From: Acidipropionibacterium virtanenii
GTDB lineage: Bacteria > Actinomycetota > Actinomycetes > Propionibacteriales > Propionibacteriaceae
Reading direction: 5' to 3'
Length of the DNA stretch: 64,000 nucleotides
Assembly (NCBI RefSeq): GCF_003325455.1
Contig: NZ_CP025198.1
Coordinates: forward strand, 2,728,001-2,792,000
Within the stretch, counting starts at the first letter, position 1. Every line of letters starts with the position of its first letter. Position numbers and translations under genes: made by a program. Shown piece by piece: positions 41,348-51,428 of the stretch. Under the pieces are notes generated by a model. It had not been told where the DNA came from. It saw nothing but the letters and a program-made list of their open reading frames with translations, and did not search any database.

Positions 41348-42382
41348 ATGCCCAAGCCCGTGACCCTCAAGGCGGTGGCCGCCCGCGTCGGCGTGACCCC
41401 CGCCGCGGCGTCCATGGCGCTCAAGGGCAGCCCACGCATCAGCGAGGCCACCCGTGAGGCCGTCGAGCTCGCCGCCAAGGAGCTCGGGTACGTCCCCAAC
41501 GCCGCCGGCCGCAACCTCCGCAACCGCCACGCCGGAGCCATCGCCCTGGTGGTCCCCAACTCCTCTGTCCACGTCTTCAGCCACCAGTACTTCATGCACG
41601 TCCTCTCGGGCATGACGATCCCGGCGGCCGCCCACGACGCCCAGGTCATCGTCTCCACCAACGCCGAGACCGCCTCGGGAGACATGGCCTACGAGCGGAT
41701 CATCCGTTCCCAGGCGGCTGACGGCATCATCTCCACCAGCTCCTCGATCGACGACGAGTACATCCACAGCCTGGTCGGAACCGGCCTACCCGTCGTCCTG
41801 CTCGGCAACTACCCCGACCTGCCCGACGCCGTCACCATCTGGATCGACGACACCGCCGCCTCCCGCCAGATCACCGAGCACCTCATCGCCGACCACGGCT
41901 GCCAACGCCTCCTCCACGTCGCCGGCAGCCTCGACCACCAGACCGGCATCGACCGGCGCCAGGGCTTCCTCGACGCCGCCGCATCCGCCGGCATCGAGAC
42001 GGCCGACGTCATCGAGGGCGACATGAACGAGGAGTCCGGCGCCGCAGCGATGCGCACCGCGATCGTCGACGGCGCCCTCCCCTACGACGGCATCGTCTTC
42101 GCCAACGACGACATGGCCGTCGGGGCGCTGCCCGTCCTGCGCGACGCCGGGATCCGGATCCCAGAGGACGTCCGCATCACCGGTTTCGACGACTTCGGCG
42201 TCGCGCGCCTGACAACCCCCGACATCACCACCATCCGGGTGCCCGCCCAGGAGATCGCCGGCATCGCCGCCGAGACCCTCTTCGACCTCATCGCGAACGG
42301 ACGCCACGACAACTCATCCCAGCGGCTGCCGGTCTCGACCACCTACCGGCACTCCTGCGGATGCACCCCCGACAACGCCTGA
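41348..42382 (+). CDS. LacI family transcriptional regulator
   Basis: 344 residues. The helix-turn-helix VTLKAVAARVGVTPAAASMALKGSPRISEATREAVELAAKELGYVPNAAGRNL is at the N-terminus, with the hinge helix at the end. The remainder is a periplasmic-binding fold (IALVVPN, AADGIISTSSS, GCQRLLHVAGS, DGIVFANDDMAVGALPVLRD, ITGFDDFG). It probably binds the sugar taken up by the downstream importer and releases the operators. It is followed within 50 bp by the binding protein, two permeases and two glycosidases. Confidence 0.9.
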   Translation: MPKPVTLKAVAARVGVTPAAASMALKGSPRISEATREAVELAAKELGYVPNAAGRNLRNRHAGAIALVVPNSSVHVFSHQYFMHVLSGMTIPAAAHDAQVIVSTNAETASGDMAYERIIRSQAADGIISTSSSIDDEYIHSLVGTGLPVVLLGNYPDLPDAVTIWIDDTAASRQITEHLIADHGCQRLLHVAGSLDHQTGIDRRQGFLDAAASAGIETADVIEGDMNEESGAAAMRTAIVDGALPYDGIVFANDDMAVGALPVLRDAGIRIPEDVRITGFDDFGVARLTTPDITTIRVPAQEIAGIAAETLFDLIANGRHDNSSQRLPVSTTYRHSCGCTPDNA

Positions 42383-42429
42383 CCCAGCAAGAAACCCCTG
42401 TAATGCCCGTTGCAAAGGAGCAATCCATC

Positions 42430-43694
42430 ATGAGAAAAGCACGTTCACTCGCCGCCGCAGGGCTCGCCGCCCTGCTGGCCCTCACCGGCACCGCATGTTC
42501 GGGATCCGGTGACGGATCCTCACAGGGCGGCGGCCAGGTCACCCTGAAGCTGTGGACCGGATTCACCGGAGGGGACCGGCCCGGCTACGACACCATCGTC
42601 AAGGACTTCGAGAAGTCCCACCCCAACATCAAGATCGAGAGCACCGTCCAGCCCTGGGACACATCCAGCAGAAGCTGCCCTCGGCCTGGCTCACCGGCCA
42701 GGGGCCCGACATCGCGGCCGTCAGCTCCGACCCGAACGCGGTGGCCCAGTACGTCAAGACCAACTCCGTGCTACCGATCACCAACACCGGCTCGGGAGAC
42801 ACGAAGATCAACACCGACGCCTTCGCCCCCGGCATCGTCAAGGAGTTCACCTACAACGGCAAGCTCTACGGCGTCCCCGCCAACTTCGCCACCCTGAGCC
42901 TCTACTACAACAAGACCCTCTTCAAGAACGCCGGGATCGCCAATCCCCCGACCACCGTCGCCGAGATGAAGCAGGACGCCAAGAAGCTCACCACCGGCGG
43001 CAAGTACGGCATCGCCCTGGCCGACAACAACACCATTCAGATGTGGCCCATCCTCCAGTGGCTGGAGGGCGGCGACATCGTCAACTCCAAGAACTGCAGC
43101 GTCCTGCAGACCACCGAGGGCCAGAAGAGCCTCACCGACTGGACGAACCTCGTCGTCAAGGACAAGGTGAGCCCGGTCGGGCTGACCGGCGCCGAGGCCG
43201 ACTCGCTGTTCTCCGCCGGCAAGGCCGCGATGGAGATGAACGGCCCCTGGGCCGCCCCCGGCTACAAGTCGGCCGGCGTCGATTTCGGCATCGTCAAGAT
43301 CCCCACCGGCGTCGACGGCAAGTCCGCCACCCTCGGATCCGTCGCCCCGCTGTCGATCTCCGCGAAGACCAAGCACCCCAAGGAGGCCCAGGAGTTCCTG
43401 GCCTTCTGGACGGGCAAGACCACCCAGAAGAAGTTCTCCCTGCAGACCGGATTCCCGCCGGTGCGCACCGATCTGGTCGACGACGCCGAGCTCAAGGCCA
43501 ACCAGACCGTCGCCGTCTTCCAGAGCCAGACCGCCGACTCCCGGATGTACCTGCCCCAGGTGCCCAGCGCCACGAAGGTCGACTCCGACGCCTACGTGCC
43601 GCTCATCGGCAACATCACCAGGGGCAAGTCGCTGGCCTCCGAGACCGCCACGGCCGCCAAGACCATCAACTCGCTGACCGGGTGCCAGCAGTGA
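42430..43694 (+). pseudogene. Sugar ABC substrate-binding lipoprotein with a one-base frameshift
   Basis: ATG 42430 (AAAGGAG nine bases ahead) opens a lipoprotein signal (LALLALTGTACSGSGD) and the family 1 binding fold (VTLKLWTGFTGGD). At about 42661-42663 one base is missing: the expected QPWDTIQQKLPS needs ACC-ATC but the sequence reads ACATC. The rest (SAWLTGQGPDIAAVSS to INSLTGCQQ) continues in the next frame to 43694, where its stop overlaps the permease start. Without the shift the protein would be about 421 residues. A sequencing error, a phase switch or true decay cannot be told apart here. Confidence 0.8.
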
Positions 43695-44656
43695 GTGCCC
43701 AGGCCTCCGTCCGGGCGGGCGAGCCGCACACCGGGACCGGGGCCCCCACGCCGAGCCGCGCCGGGGTCACCGCCCCGGCGCGGCGCCGGCGGGCACGCCA
43801 TTTCCAGCCGGCGTGGCTGTTCATGGCCCCCTCCCTCATCATCCTCGGGGTCTTCGTCATCTATCCGATGCTCCGCTCGCTCCAGTACAGCTTCTACAAC
43901 TGGACCGTCGGCGCCGTCTCCCAGGAATTCGCCGGCGCCGCCAATTACGTCAAGCTCTTCCACGACAAGCAGTTCTGGAATGCGCTTCGGGTCACCCTGG
44001 AACTCACCGTCGTCTCCGTCGTCCTGCTCATCGTGCTCGGCCTGGCCGCAGGCCTTCTGCTGCAGCGCAACACCTGGGCCCATCGGATCGTGCGCAGCGC
44101 ATTCTTCTTCCCCACCGTTGTCGCCCTGTCGACCATGGGCATCGTCTGGCGATTCCTCCTCGACCCCGACATCGGCATCATCGGCGGGCTCTTCTCCGCC
44201 CTCGGGCTGCCGCGGGTGGCATGGCTGCAGAGCGAGCACCTCGCCCTGCCCACGGTGATCTTCGTCTACATCTGGAAGTACGTGGGCTACGCCATGATCC
44301 TGCTTCTGGGCGGCCTCAACGCCGTCCCCCGGGAGCGCTACGAGGCGGCCCAGCTGGACCGCGCCTCCAGGTGGCAGACGCTGCGCTACATCACCCTTCC
44401 GGGGATCCGCCCCACCATGCTGTTCACCTCGCTGATCCTCACGATCCAGTCCTTCGAGGTCTTCGATCTGGTCTACGCCATGACCACCGGCGGGCCGGTG
44501 TTCCACACCGACACCCTGGTCAACATGCTGTACCGGGTCGGCTTCACCAATTTCGAGACCGGATACGCGTCGGCCATCTCATGGGTTCTGTTCATCATCA
44601 TCCTGGCCGTATCGCTGCTTCAGCTGAAGTTCTTCCGGTACGACGACGTCGACTGA
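43691..44656 (+). CDS. Sugar ABC transporter permease (MalF/UgpA-like)
   Basis: 321 residues, six predicted membrane segments, with the EAA loop EAAQLDRASRWQTLRYITLPGIRP that docks the shared ATPase. GTG 43691 overlaps the binding-protein stop by GTGA, so it depends on that gene for translation. The N-terminal 35 residues are cytoplasmic, Ala/Pro-rich and basic. No ATPase gene is present in the locus, so an MsiK-like shared ATPase encoded elsewhere is expected. Confidence 0.9.
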   Translation: MSAQASVRAGEPHTGTGAPTPSRAGVTAPARRRRARHFQPAWLFMAPSLIILGVFVIYPMLRSLQYSFYNWTVGAVSQEFAGAANYVKLFHDKQFWNALRVTLELTVVSVVLLIVLGLAAGLLLQRNTWAHRIVRSAFFFPTVVALSTMGIVWRFLLDPDIGIIGGLFSALGLPRVAWLQSEHLALPTVIFVYIWKYVGYAMILLLGGLNAVPRERYEAAQLDRASRWQTLRYITLPGIRPTMLFTSLILTIQSFEVFDLVYAMTTGGPVFHTDTLVNMLYRVGFTNFETGYASAISWVLFIIILAVSLLQLKFFRYDDVD

Positions 44657-44666
44657 GAGGCGCGCC

Positions 44667-45536
44667 ATGACCATCAGTCTGAAATCTCCTGCTCCGAGCG
44701 GTTCAGCTCCGGTCCGACGCCGGCATCTCACCGGTACGACACTCAAATGGATCTACCTGGGAATCGGCCTCCTGGCGACCCTCGTCCCCTTCCTGTGGAT
44801 GGTGTCGGGATCCTTCCGCACCGAGAAGGACCTGTACGGGAATCCGGCGAGCCTCATTCCCTCGAGCCCGTTCCTGCACGGATACACCGATGTGTGGAGT
44901 CAGCTGCCCTTCGGCCGGCTCTTCCTCAACTCGGTGATCTTCACCGTCGTCACCACCCTGCTCACCCTGTTCTTCGACTCGATGTGCGCCTACGCGCTGG
45001 CCAGGATCAGGTTCAAGGGCCGCAATGTGGTGTTCATCATCATCATCGCGACGCTCATGATCCCCTTCCAGGTGACGCTGGTCCCCGTCTTCGACGAGCT
45101 GTACCACTTCGGCTGGCTCAACACCTATCAGGGGCTCATCATCCCCAGGGCGACCAGCGCCTTCGGCATCTTCCTGTTCCGTCAGTTCTTCATCGACATC
45201 CCGCCCGAGCTCGACGAGGCGGCCCGCGTCGACGGCGCCAATCACTGGACGATCTACTCGCGGCTCATCCTGCCGCAGGCCAAGCCGGCGATCGCCACCG
45301 TCGCCCTCATGAACGGGATGAACCTGTGGAACGATCTGCTGTGGCCCCTGGTGGTCTCCTCCTCCACCGAGATGCAGACCCTTCCCGCGGGCCTCACGCT
45401 GTTCGGCGGGCAGCATGTCACCGACCACGCCGTGCTTCTCGCCGGCTCCACAATGTCCATGATTCCCATCGCGCTGCTGTTCTTCTTCCTCCAGAAGTAC
45501 TTCGTCGCCGGAATCGCCACGACAGGACTCAAATAG
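44667..45536 (+). CDS. Sugar ABC transporter permease (MalG/UgpE-like)
   Basis: 289 residues with six membrane segments, the start SFRTEKDLYGNPASLIP typical of the MalG group, and the EAA loop DEAARVDGANHWTIYSRLILPQAKP. The ATG 44667 follows the partner permease by ten bases with GAGAGG upstream. The two permeases form one channel. The stop codon shares its last base with the GTG of the GH1-like gene (TAGTG), so the glycosidase is in the same transcript. Confidence 0.92.
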   Translation: MTISLKSPAPSGSAPVRRRHLTGTTLKWIYLGIGLLATLVPFLWMVSGSFRTEKDLYGNPASLIPSSPFLHGYTDVWSQLPFGRLFLNSVIFTVVTTLLTLFFDSMCAYALARIRFKGRNVVFIIIIATLMIPFQVTLVPVFDELYHFGWLNTYQGLIIPRATSAFGIFLFRQFFIDIPPELDEAARVDGANHWTIYSRLILPQAKPAIATVALMNGMNLWNDLLWPLVVSSSTEMQTLPAGLTLFGGQHVTDHAVLLAGSTMSMIPIALLFFFLQKYFVAGIATTGLK

Positions 45537-46915
45537 TGCCTCGACCACACCCCCTCACACCCGCACCAGACGGCGCGCCACTCGATCGCGGCACGGGCCG
45601 CCCGTTCGCCCCCGGGAGCTTCACCTGGCTGCTGGGCATCGAGGACACCTGCGTCTACCCGCGCCCGGGATTCGGCATGAATCCGCTGGACGAGCTCGCC
45701 CTGACCGGGCACCGGGAGGACTGGCGCGCCGATCTCGAGACGGCCAGGGCGCTGGGAGCCCAGGCGATCCGATACGGGGCCGACTGGCCGCTGGTCGCCA
45801 CCGCACCCGGCGTCTACGACTGGAGCTCCCTGAACGAGCGGGTCGCCTACGCCCACTCCCTGGGGCTGTCGATCGTGGCGGACCTCGTCCACTACGGGAC
45901 GCCGAAGTGGCTCGACGGATCCTTCGCCGACCCCGACTATCCCGAGGCCGTCGCCGACTTCGCCGCCGCCTACGCGGCCCACTTCGCGGGAGTCGCAGAC
46001 CACATCACACCCTTCAACGAACCCCTCACCACGGCCTCGTTCTGCGGGATGCGGGGAGTCTGGCCCCCGGGGCTGTCCGGCTGGGAGGGCTGGGCGAAGG
46101 TCGTCGTCAACATCTGCGACGGCATCCAGCGCTCGGTGCGCCGGATCCGGGCAGCCAACCCTGACGCCGTCATCGTCCACGTCGAGGCGTCGAGCCTGTA
46201 CTCGGCCGGATCACCCGACCTTGCGGCCGAGGCCAGCTGGCTCAATCGTCTCGGCATGCTCCCCACCGACCTGGTGCTGGGGCGGGTGAGACCGGGCTCG
46301 AGCAACTATCGCTGGCTGTGCGAGCACGGGGCGGACGCCGCGCAGCTCCATCGGCTCGCCGACGGCGGCGTCGACCTGGACATGATGGGGGTCAACTACT
46401 ACCCCGACCTCCCCCCGCGCCTGCTGCAACCCGCCGAGGACGGCTCCCGGCAGATCGCGACCAATGCCTGGGCCGACGGGCTCGAGGAGTCGTTGCACCG
46501 ATTCGCCGGCCGGTACGGGCTACCGATCGTGATCACCGAGACCAGCATCGAGGGCTCCGACGAGCTGCGGTCCTCCTGGATCGCGGCGTCGATCGAGCGG
46601 ATCCGCTCCCTCGTCGACCAGGGCATGGATATCCGAGGATGGACGTGGTGGCCGCTCACCGACTTCGTCGACTGGTCCTATGCCTCCGGCGGACGTAACG
46701 TCGAGGAGTTCGCGATCCCCGACGACCTCGTCGACCGGCGGACCGCCGCCGACGGCCTGGACCCCTATCTGAGGCGCATGGGCCTGGTCCGTCTGGAGGA
46801 GGGCCCCGACCATCGGATGGCACGGGTCCCCACGCCGGCCGCCGACCGCTACCACGACGTCGCCTCCACCTCCGACCCTCACGACGACGCCGCCGCTCTC
46901 CCCCAAGGATCCTGA
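45536..46915 (+). CDS. GH1-like family glycoside hydrolase (beta-glucosidase/galactosidase type)
   Basis: 459 residues with a TIM-barrel of the GH1/clan A type: GADWPLVATAPGVYDWSSL, FNEPLTTASF with the proton-donor Glu 162, and ITETSIEGSDE with the nucleophile Glu 335, followed by GWTWWPLTDFVDWSY. There is no signal peptide, so it acts on imported sugars. GTG 45536 overlaps the permease stop by one base. GH1 assignment is by motif; the sequence is divergent, so another clan A family is possible. It probably releases a terminal beta-linked sugar. Confidence 0.75.
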   Translation: MPRPHPLTPAPDGAPLDRGTGRPFAPGSFTWLLGIEDTCVYPRPGFGMNPLDELALTGHREDWRADLETARALGAQAIRYGADWPLVATAPGVYDWSSLNERVAYAHSLGLSIVADLVHYGTPKWLDGSFADPDYPEAVADFAAAYAAHFAGVADHITPFNEPLTTASFCGMRGVWPPGLSGWEGWAKVVVNICDGIQRSVRRIRAANPDAVIVHVEASSLYSAGSPDLAAEASWLNRLGMLPTDLVLGRVRPGSSNYRWLCEHGADAAQLHRLADGGVDLDMMGVNYYPDLPPRLLQPAEDGSRQIATNAWADGLEESLHRFAGRYGLPIVITETSIEGSDELRSSWIAASIERIRSLVDQGMDIRGWTWWPLTDFVDWSYASGGRNVEEFAIPDDLVDRRTAADGLDPYLRRMGLVRLEEGPDHRMARVPTPAADRYHDVASTSDPHDDAAALPQGS

Positions 46916-48699
46916 TGATGACCGACGCACCGATCGCCAGCCGGCAGGACGGCAGCTACCCGCGGCCCCAACTGATGCGCGGGCGCTGGGCCGATCTGTC
47001 CGGCCCCTGGCAGTTCCTGTTCGATGACGGAGACGTCGGGGAGCATCGCCGGTGGCAGGCCCGCTGGCCCGACGATTCGGACCAGATCGTGGTGCCCCTC
47101 CCGCCGGAATCCCCGGCGTCGGGGATCGGCGAGACCGGCTACCACCGCGTCGTCTGGTACCGCCGCGTGGTCACAGCCGAGGAACGGCGTCGGGGAGGAT
47201 CCACCGGAGACGGCCGCACCCTGCTGCACTTCGGAGCGGTCGACTACCGGGCCACCGTGTGGATCGACGGGCAGCCGGCGGGCCGCCACGAGGGCGGCCA
47301 CGCCCCCTTCACCCTCGACATCACGGACCTGGTGAGCGACGAGGGCGACCTGTCGGTCGTCGTGCGGGCCGAGGACGACCCGCTCGACGCCGCCCAGCCG
47401 CGCGGCAAGCAGGACTGGCAAGCCGATCCCCATGTGGTGTGGTACCACCGCACCACCGGGATCTGGCAGCCGGTGTGGCTGGAGGGCGTACCCGACCTGC
47501 ACATCGAGCAGGTCCACTGGACCACCGACGCGGCCAGCCCGCTCGTCACGGCATCCGTGCGGCTCTCGCACCGCCCGGCCGCACCGGTCCCGGTGAGCGT
47601 GGAGCTGTTCTTCGACGGCAGGCCGCTGGCGGAGATCCGCACCACCGCCGTCGAACGCGAGACCACGATCGCCGTCGAGATCCCCCTGCTGCGCAACGGG
47701 CAGGCCGTCCAGGACCTCACCTGGTCCCCGGATCACCCGCGGCTCCTCGACGCGAGGGTGCACGCGGGTACCGACCTCGTCTCGTCATACTTCGGGATCA
47801 CCAGCACCCGGGCCCGTCACGGGGCCTTCCTGCTCAACGGCCTCCCCTGCTACCTGCGGTCCGTCCTCGACCAGGGCTACTGGCCGCAGAGTCATCTGGC
47901 GGCCCCCTCCGCCGAGGCCCTGCGAACCGATGTGGAGCTCATGAGGTCGATGGGCTTCAACGCCGTCCGACTCCACCAGGAGTACGAGGATCCGCGGTTC
48001 CTCTACTGGGCCGACAGGCTGGGCCTCATGGTGTGGGCCGAGGCGCCGGCCGCCTACGCCTTCACGCCGCTCGCCGTGATGCGCACCGTCGCCGAGTGGC
48101 AGGAGGCGGTCGACCGCGACTACTCCCACCCGTCGATCATCACCTGGGTGCCCGTCAACGAGAGCTGGGGCGTGCAGTCCATCGCCTCCGACCCCGCCCA
48201 GCGGCACTTCGTCGACGCGCTGGTGCACCTCACCAAGGCCCTGGACCCGACCCGACCGGTGATCGGCAACGACGGCTGGGAGCAGGTGGACACCGACATC
48301 GTCACGATCCACGACTACGACGCGGATCCCGACCGCCTGGCCGACCGGTACAGCGAACCCGAACTGCTGCGAGCGGCCGTCGCCGGGATCGGGCCGGCGG
48401 GCAGGGTGTCGGTGCTCGCCGGGGACACCGACGGGCTGCCGGTGATGCTCACCGAGTTCGGAGGGATCTCCTTCGATCCCGAGAACCAGGGCTGGGGGTA
48501 CACCTCCGCATCGGATCCCGAGGAGTACTGGCGGCTGCTGTCAGGGATCCTGGCGGCGGTGACGGGCGCCTCCGGGCTCGCCGGGTTCTGCTACACGCAG
48601 TTCGCCGACACCCGTCAGGAGACCAACGGCCTCCTGACCCCCGACCGCACCCCGAAGTTGCCCGTCGAGGAGATCCGGGCCATGGTCACCGGCCACTGA
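46915..48699 (+). CDS. GH2 family glycoside hydrolase (beta-galactosidase/glucuronidase-like)
   Basis: 594 residues. The N-terminal jelly roll (RGRWADLSGPWQFLFDDGDV), an immunoglobulin-like domain and a C-terminal barrel are present. WVPVNESWGV carries the acid/base Glu 416, and MLTEFGG the nucleophile Glu 514. No export signal, so it is intracellular. The start overlaps the GH1 stop by one base; a second ATG follows at 46918. Together the two glycosidases would cleave a disaccharide or oligosaccharide brought in by the transporter. It is shorter than LacZ, as many actinobacterial GH2 enzymes are. Confidence 0.88.
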   Translation: MMTDAPIASRQDGSYPRPQLMRGRWADLSGPWQFLFDDGDVGEHRRWQARWPDDSDQIVVPLPPESPASGIGETGYHRVVWYRRVVTAEERRRGGSTGDGRTLLHFGAVDYRATVWIDGQPAGRHEGGHAPFTLDITDLVSDEGDLSVVVRAEDDPLDAAQPRGKQDWQADPHVVWYHRTTGIWQPVWLEGVPDLHIEQVHWTTDAASPLVTASVRLSHRPAAPVPVSVELFFDGRPLAEIRTTAVERETTIAVEIPLLRNGQAVQDLTWSPDHPRLLDARVHAGTDLVSSYFGITSTRARHGAFLLNGLPCYLRSVLDQGYWPQSHLAAPSAEALRTDVELMRSMGFNAVRLHQEYEDPRFLYWADRLGLMVWAEAPAAYAFTPLAVMRTVAEWQEAVDRDYSHPSIITWVPVNESWGVQSIASDPAQRHFVDALVHLTKALDPTRPVIGNDGWEQVDTDIVTIHDYDADPDRLADRYSEPELLRAAVAGIGPAGRVSVLAGDTDGLPVMLTEFGGISFDPENQGWGYTSASDPEEYWRLLSGILAAVTGASGLAGFCYTQFADTRQETNGLLTPDRTPKLPVEEIRAMVTGH

Positions 48700-48714
48700 A
48701 CCCGTCGGCCCGGG

Positions 48715-48762
48715 AGAGCGTGTAGGAAGTGTGGGCGTCTTGAGCCTGTTGCTACACGCTCT
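48715..48762. repeat. Hairpin repeat family B, copy 2
   Basis: AGAGCGTGTAG (48715-48725) pairs with CTACACGCTCT (48752-48762) around a degenerate core. It lies between the convergent GH2 and QorB genes and can act as a two-way terminator. Confidence 0.8.
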
Positions 48763-48785
48763 GTCGGATCAGGGCTCCGACAGCC

Positions 48786-49655
<870 letters not shown>

Positions 49656-49803
49656 GGGTGAGTCCTTTCCCGGCTGGCGATCAGCCGTTTTCCCAGTCCT
49701 ACACGTGACGCGTCACCTATTTCAACGATTCGGTCCACACGTTCGCCGTCAGCGCCGTGCGGGAATGCCCGTCTCAGCCCCGACCACAACCCGGACAACC
49801 CTC

Positions 49804-49840
49804 GATACCACCGGTATCGACGTCTGATACCATCGGTATC
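49804..49840. promoter_or_regulatory. Twin TetR-type operators
   Basis: GATACC-N3-GGTATC occurs twice (49804-49818 and 49826-49840), 22 bp apart from start to start, about two helical turns. It lies 45-80 bp before the TetR-type gene and is the probable autoregulation site. Confidence 0.8.
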
Positions 49841-49884
49841 CGTTCGGCCCGGAACCGGTCCGGACGGATGATCGAGGAGCAGCC

Positions 49885-50589
49885 ATGCAGATCGCCACCC
49901 ACCCCGACTCGGCGGAGTCGACGGCCGGCCCCGTCCGGGACGACGCCCCGGGGGCAGCCTCCCCCGCCGACGCCCCGGACGCGCCCCTCCCCGGGCGCCG
50001 AAGCCACGACAGCGTCCGGGCGAAGATCCTGGAGGCCGCGGCCGCCAATTTCGAGGAGTTCGGCTACGCCGGCACCAACCTGCGCAAGATCGCCTCGGAC
50101 GCCGGATTCACCAAGGGCGCGGTCTACTCGAACTTCGGCTCCAAGCCCGACCTGTTCTGCCAGGTCGCCACAGAGCGGATGAGCGGTGCCGGCGCCGACG
50201 TCTTCGCCTCCCTCACACCGGTCCTGGCCTCGGCGGCCGACCGCCATGAACTCGTCGTGGGCCTGGGCCGCGCGCTCACCCAGTCGCTGCTCGGCTACAC
50301 CGCATGGGAGCTCATCATCGCCGAGTTCCGCGGCCTGGCGCGCACCGACCCGCAGGTCGCCGCCGGCTACACGGCCCTGAGCCGGGAACGGATCGACAGG
50401 CTCATCGAGCTGCTGGCCACCAGCCCGCTGCTCGCCGAACTGGCCGATCCCGATCTGCGCAGCCTCGCCGCCGGTGCGCTGGGCCTGCTCAACGTCATGG
50501 CCGTCGACCACATCGCGGCCCCCGAGGTCTACACCGAGGCCTTCATCACCGAGATCGTCACCCACGCCGTCGAAGGCCTCATCCGGTGA
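49885..50589 (+). CDS. TetR family transcriptional regulator
   Basis: 234 residues. A 40-residue Ala/Pro-rich head precedes the helix-turn-helix DSVRAKILEAAAANFEEFGYAGTNLRKIASDAGFTKGAVYSNFGSKPDLF. The ligand-binding half is helical. It is the first gene of an operon with an ABC ATPase and a YhgE/Pip transporter (overlap GTGA), so it probably senses a substrate of that exporter. Twin palindromes upstream fit direct repression. The start may be a later codon, because the head is longer than usual. Confidence 0.9.
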   Translation: MQIATHPDSAESTAGPVRDDAPGAASPADAPDAPLPGRRSHDSVRAKILEAAAANFEEFGYAGTNLRKIASDAGFTKGAVYSNFGSKPDLFCQVATERMSGAGADVFASLTPVLASAADRHELVVGLGRALTQSLLGYTAWELIIAEFRGLARTDPQVAAGYTALSRERIDRLIELLATSPLLAELADPDLRSLAAGALGLLNVMAVDHIAAPEVYTEAFITEIVTHAVEGLIR

Positions 50590-51428
50590 GCCCCCGCCAT
50601 GCAGCCGCCGCACCGGCAACCCTCAGCCCCTCCGACCTGAACGCCCCTGACGCCTCCAGATCCGGCCTCGTTCTCCACGCCCGCGGCCTCACGGCGTCCG
50701 GATCCCACGGGGTGATCTTCGGGCCCGTCGATCTGGACCTCTCCCCCCGCCAGCTCACCGTCATCCACGGCCCCAAGGGCACCGGGAAGTCCGCCCTGCT
50801 GCTGGCCCTGACCGGCCGCTTCCGCAAGACCCGCGGCACCCTGATCATCGACGGGGTCGACGCCATCGCCGACCCCTACCACGCCATCCGGCGCACCAGC
50901 GTCGCCACCATCGGCAACTACGTCCAGCCGGAGGACCGCCTCACCCTGGCCGAGTCGATCGCAGAGCGCGGCTACCTCGACTCGGTCCCCCTGACCCACG
51001 CCGAGGACCGGATGCGCCGGATCGAGGAGCTCGTCGGCTACACCATCGAGCGCTCCACCGAGCTGGAGCAGCTCACCGCCATGGAACACGCCATCGCGTC
51101 GGTGGCCCTGGCCATGATCCGGCCCTCGAAGCTCATCGTCATCGACGACGCCGACGTCATGGTGCCCCACGCCGAGCAGAAGGAGCTCTTCGAGATCTTC
51201 CTGCGCATGACCGAACTCGACGACTCGGCCATCGTGGCCACCACCGTCGACGACGACATGGCCCCGCCCGGTTCCATCGACATCGCTCTGCCCGCACGCC
51301 ACAGGGCCAAGGTGCACCCCATCAGCGGAGAGCAGGTGGCGGCCTCCCCCGCCACCCCCGACGCTTCCGCAGGCGGCGACCCGGCCCACGAACCCACCAC
51401 CCAGGCCACAGAGGTGACCGATTCATGA
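50586..51428 (+). CDS. ABC-type ATPase of the YhgE/Pip exporter
   Basis: 280 residues. Walker A GPKGTGKSA, Q-loop region NYVQPEDRLTL, Walker B LIVIDDAD and the switch region TTVDDDM are present. The usual LSGGQ signature is replaced by LTAMEHAIASVALAM, so it is divergent. GTG 50586 overlaps the TetR stop. In actinobacteria this ATPase is often found with a YhgE protein, which has the membrane part. Its C-terminal 35 residues are Ala/Thr/Pro-rich and unordered. It may energise export or act as a regulatory ATPase. Confidence 0.75.
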   Translation: MSPRHAAAAPATLSPSDLNAPDASRSGLVLHARGLTASGSHGVIFGPVDLDLSPRQLTVIHGPKGTGKSALLLALTGRFRKTRGTLIIDGVDAIADPYHAIRRTSVATIGNYVQPEDRLTLAESIAERGYLDSVPLTHAEDRMRRIEELVGYTIERSTELEQLTAMEHAIASVALAMIRPSKLIVIDDADVMVPHAEQKELFEIFLRMTELDDSAIVATTVDDDMAPPGSIDIALPARHRAKVHPISGEQVAASPATPDASAGGDPAHEPTTQATEVTDS

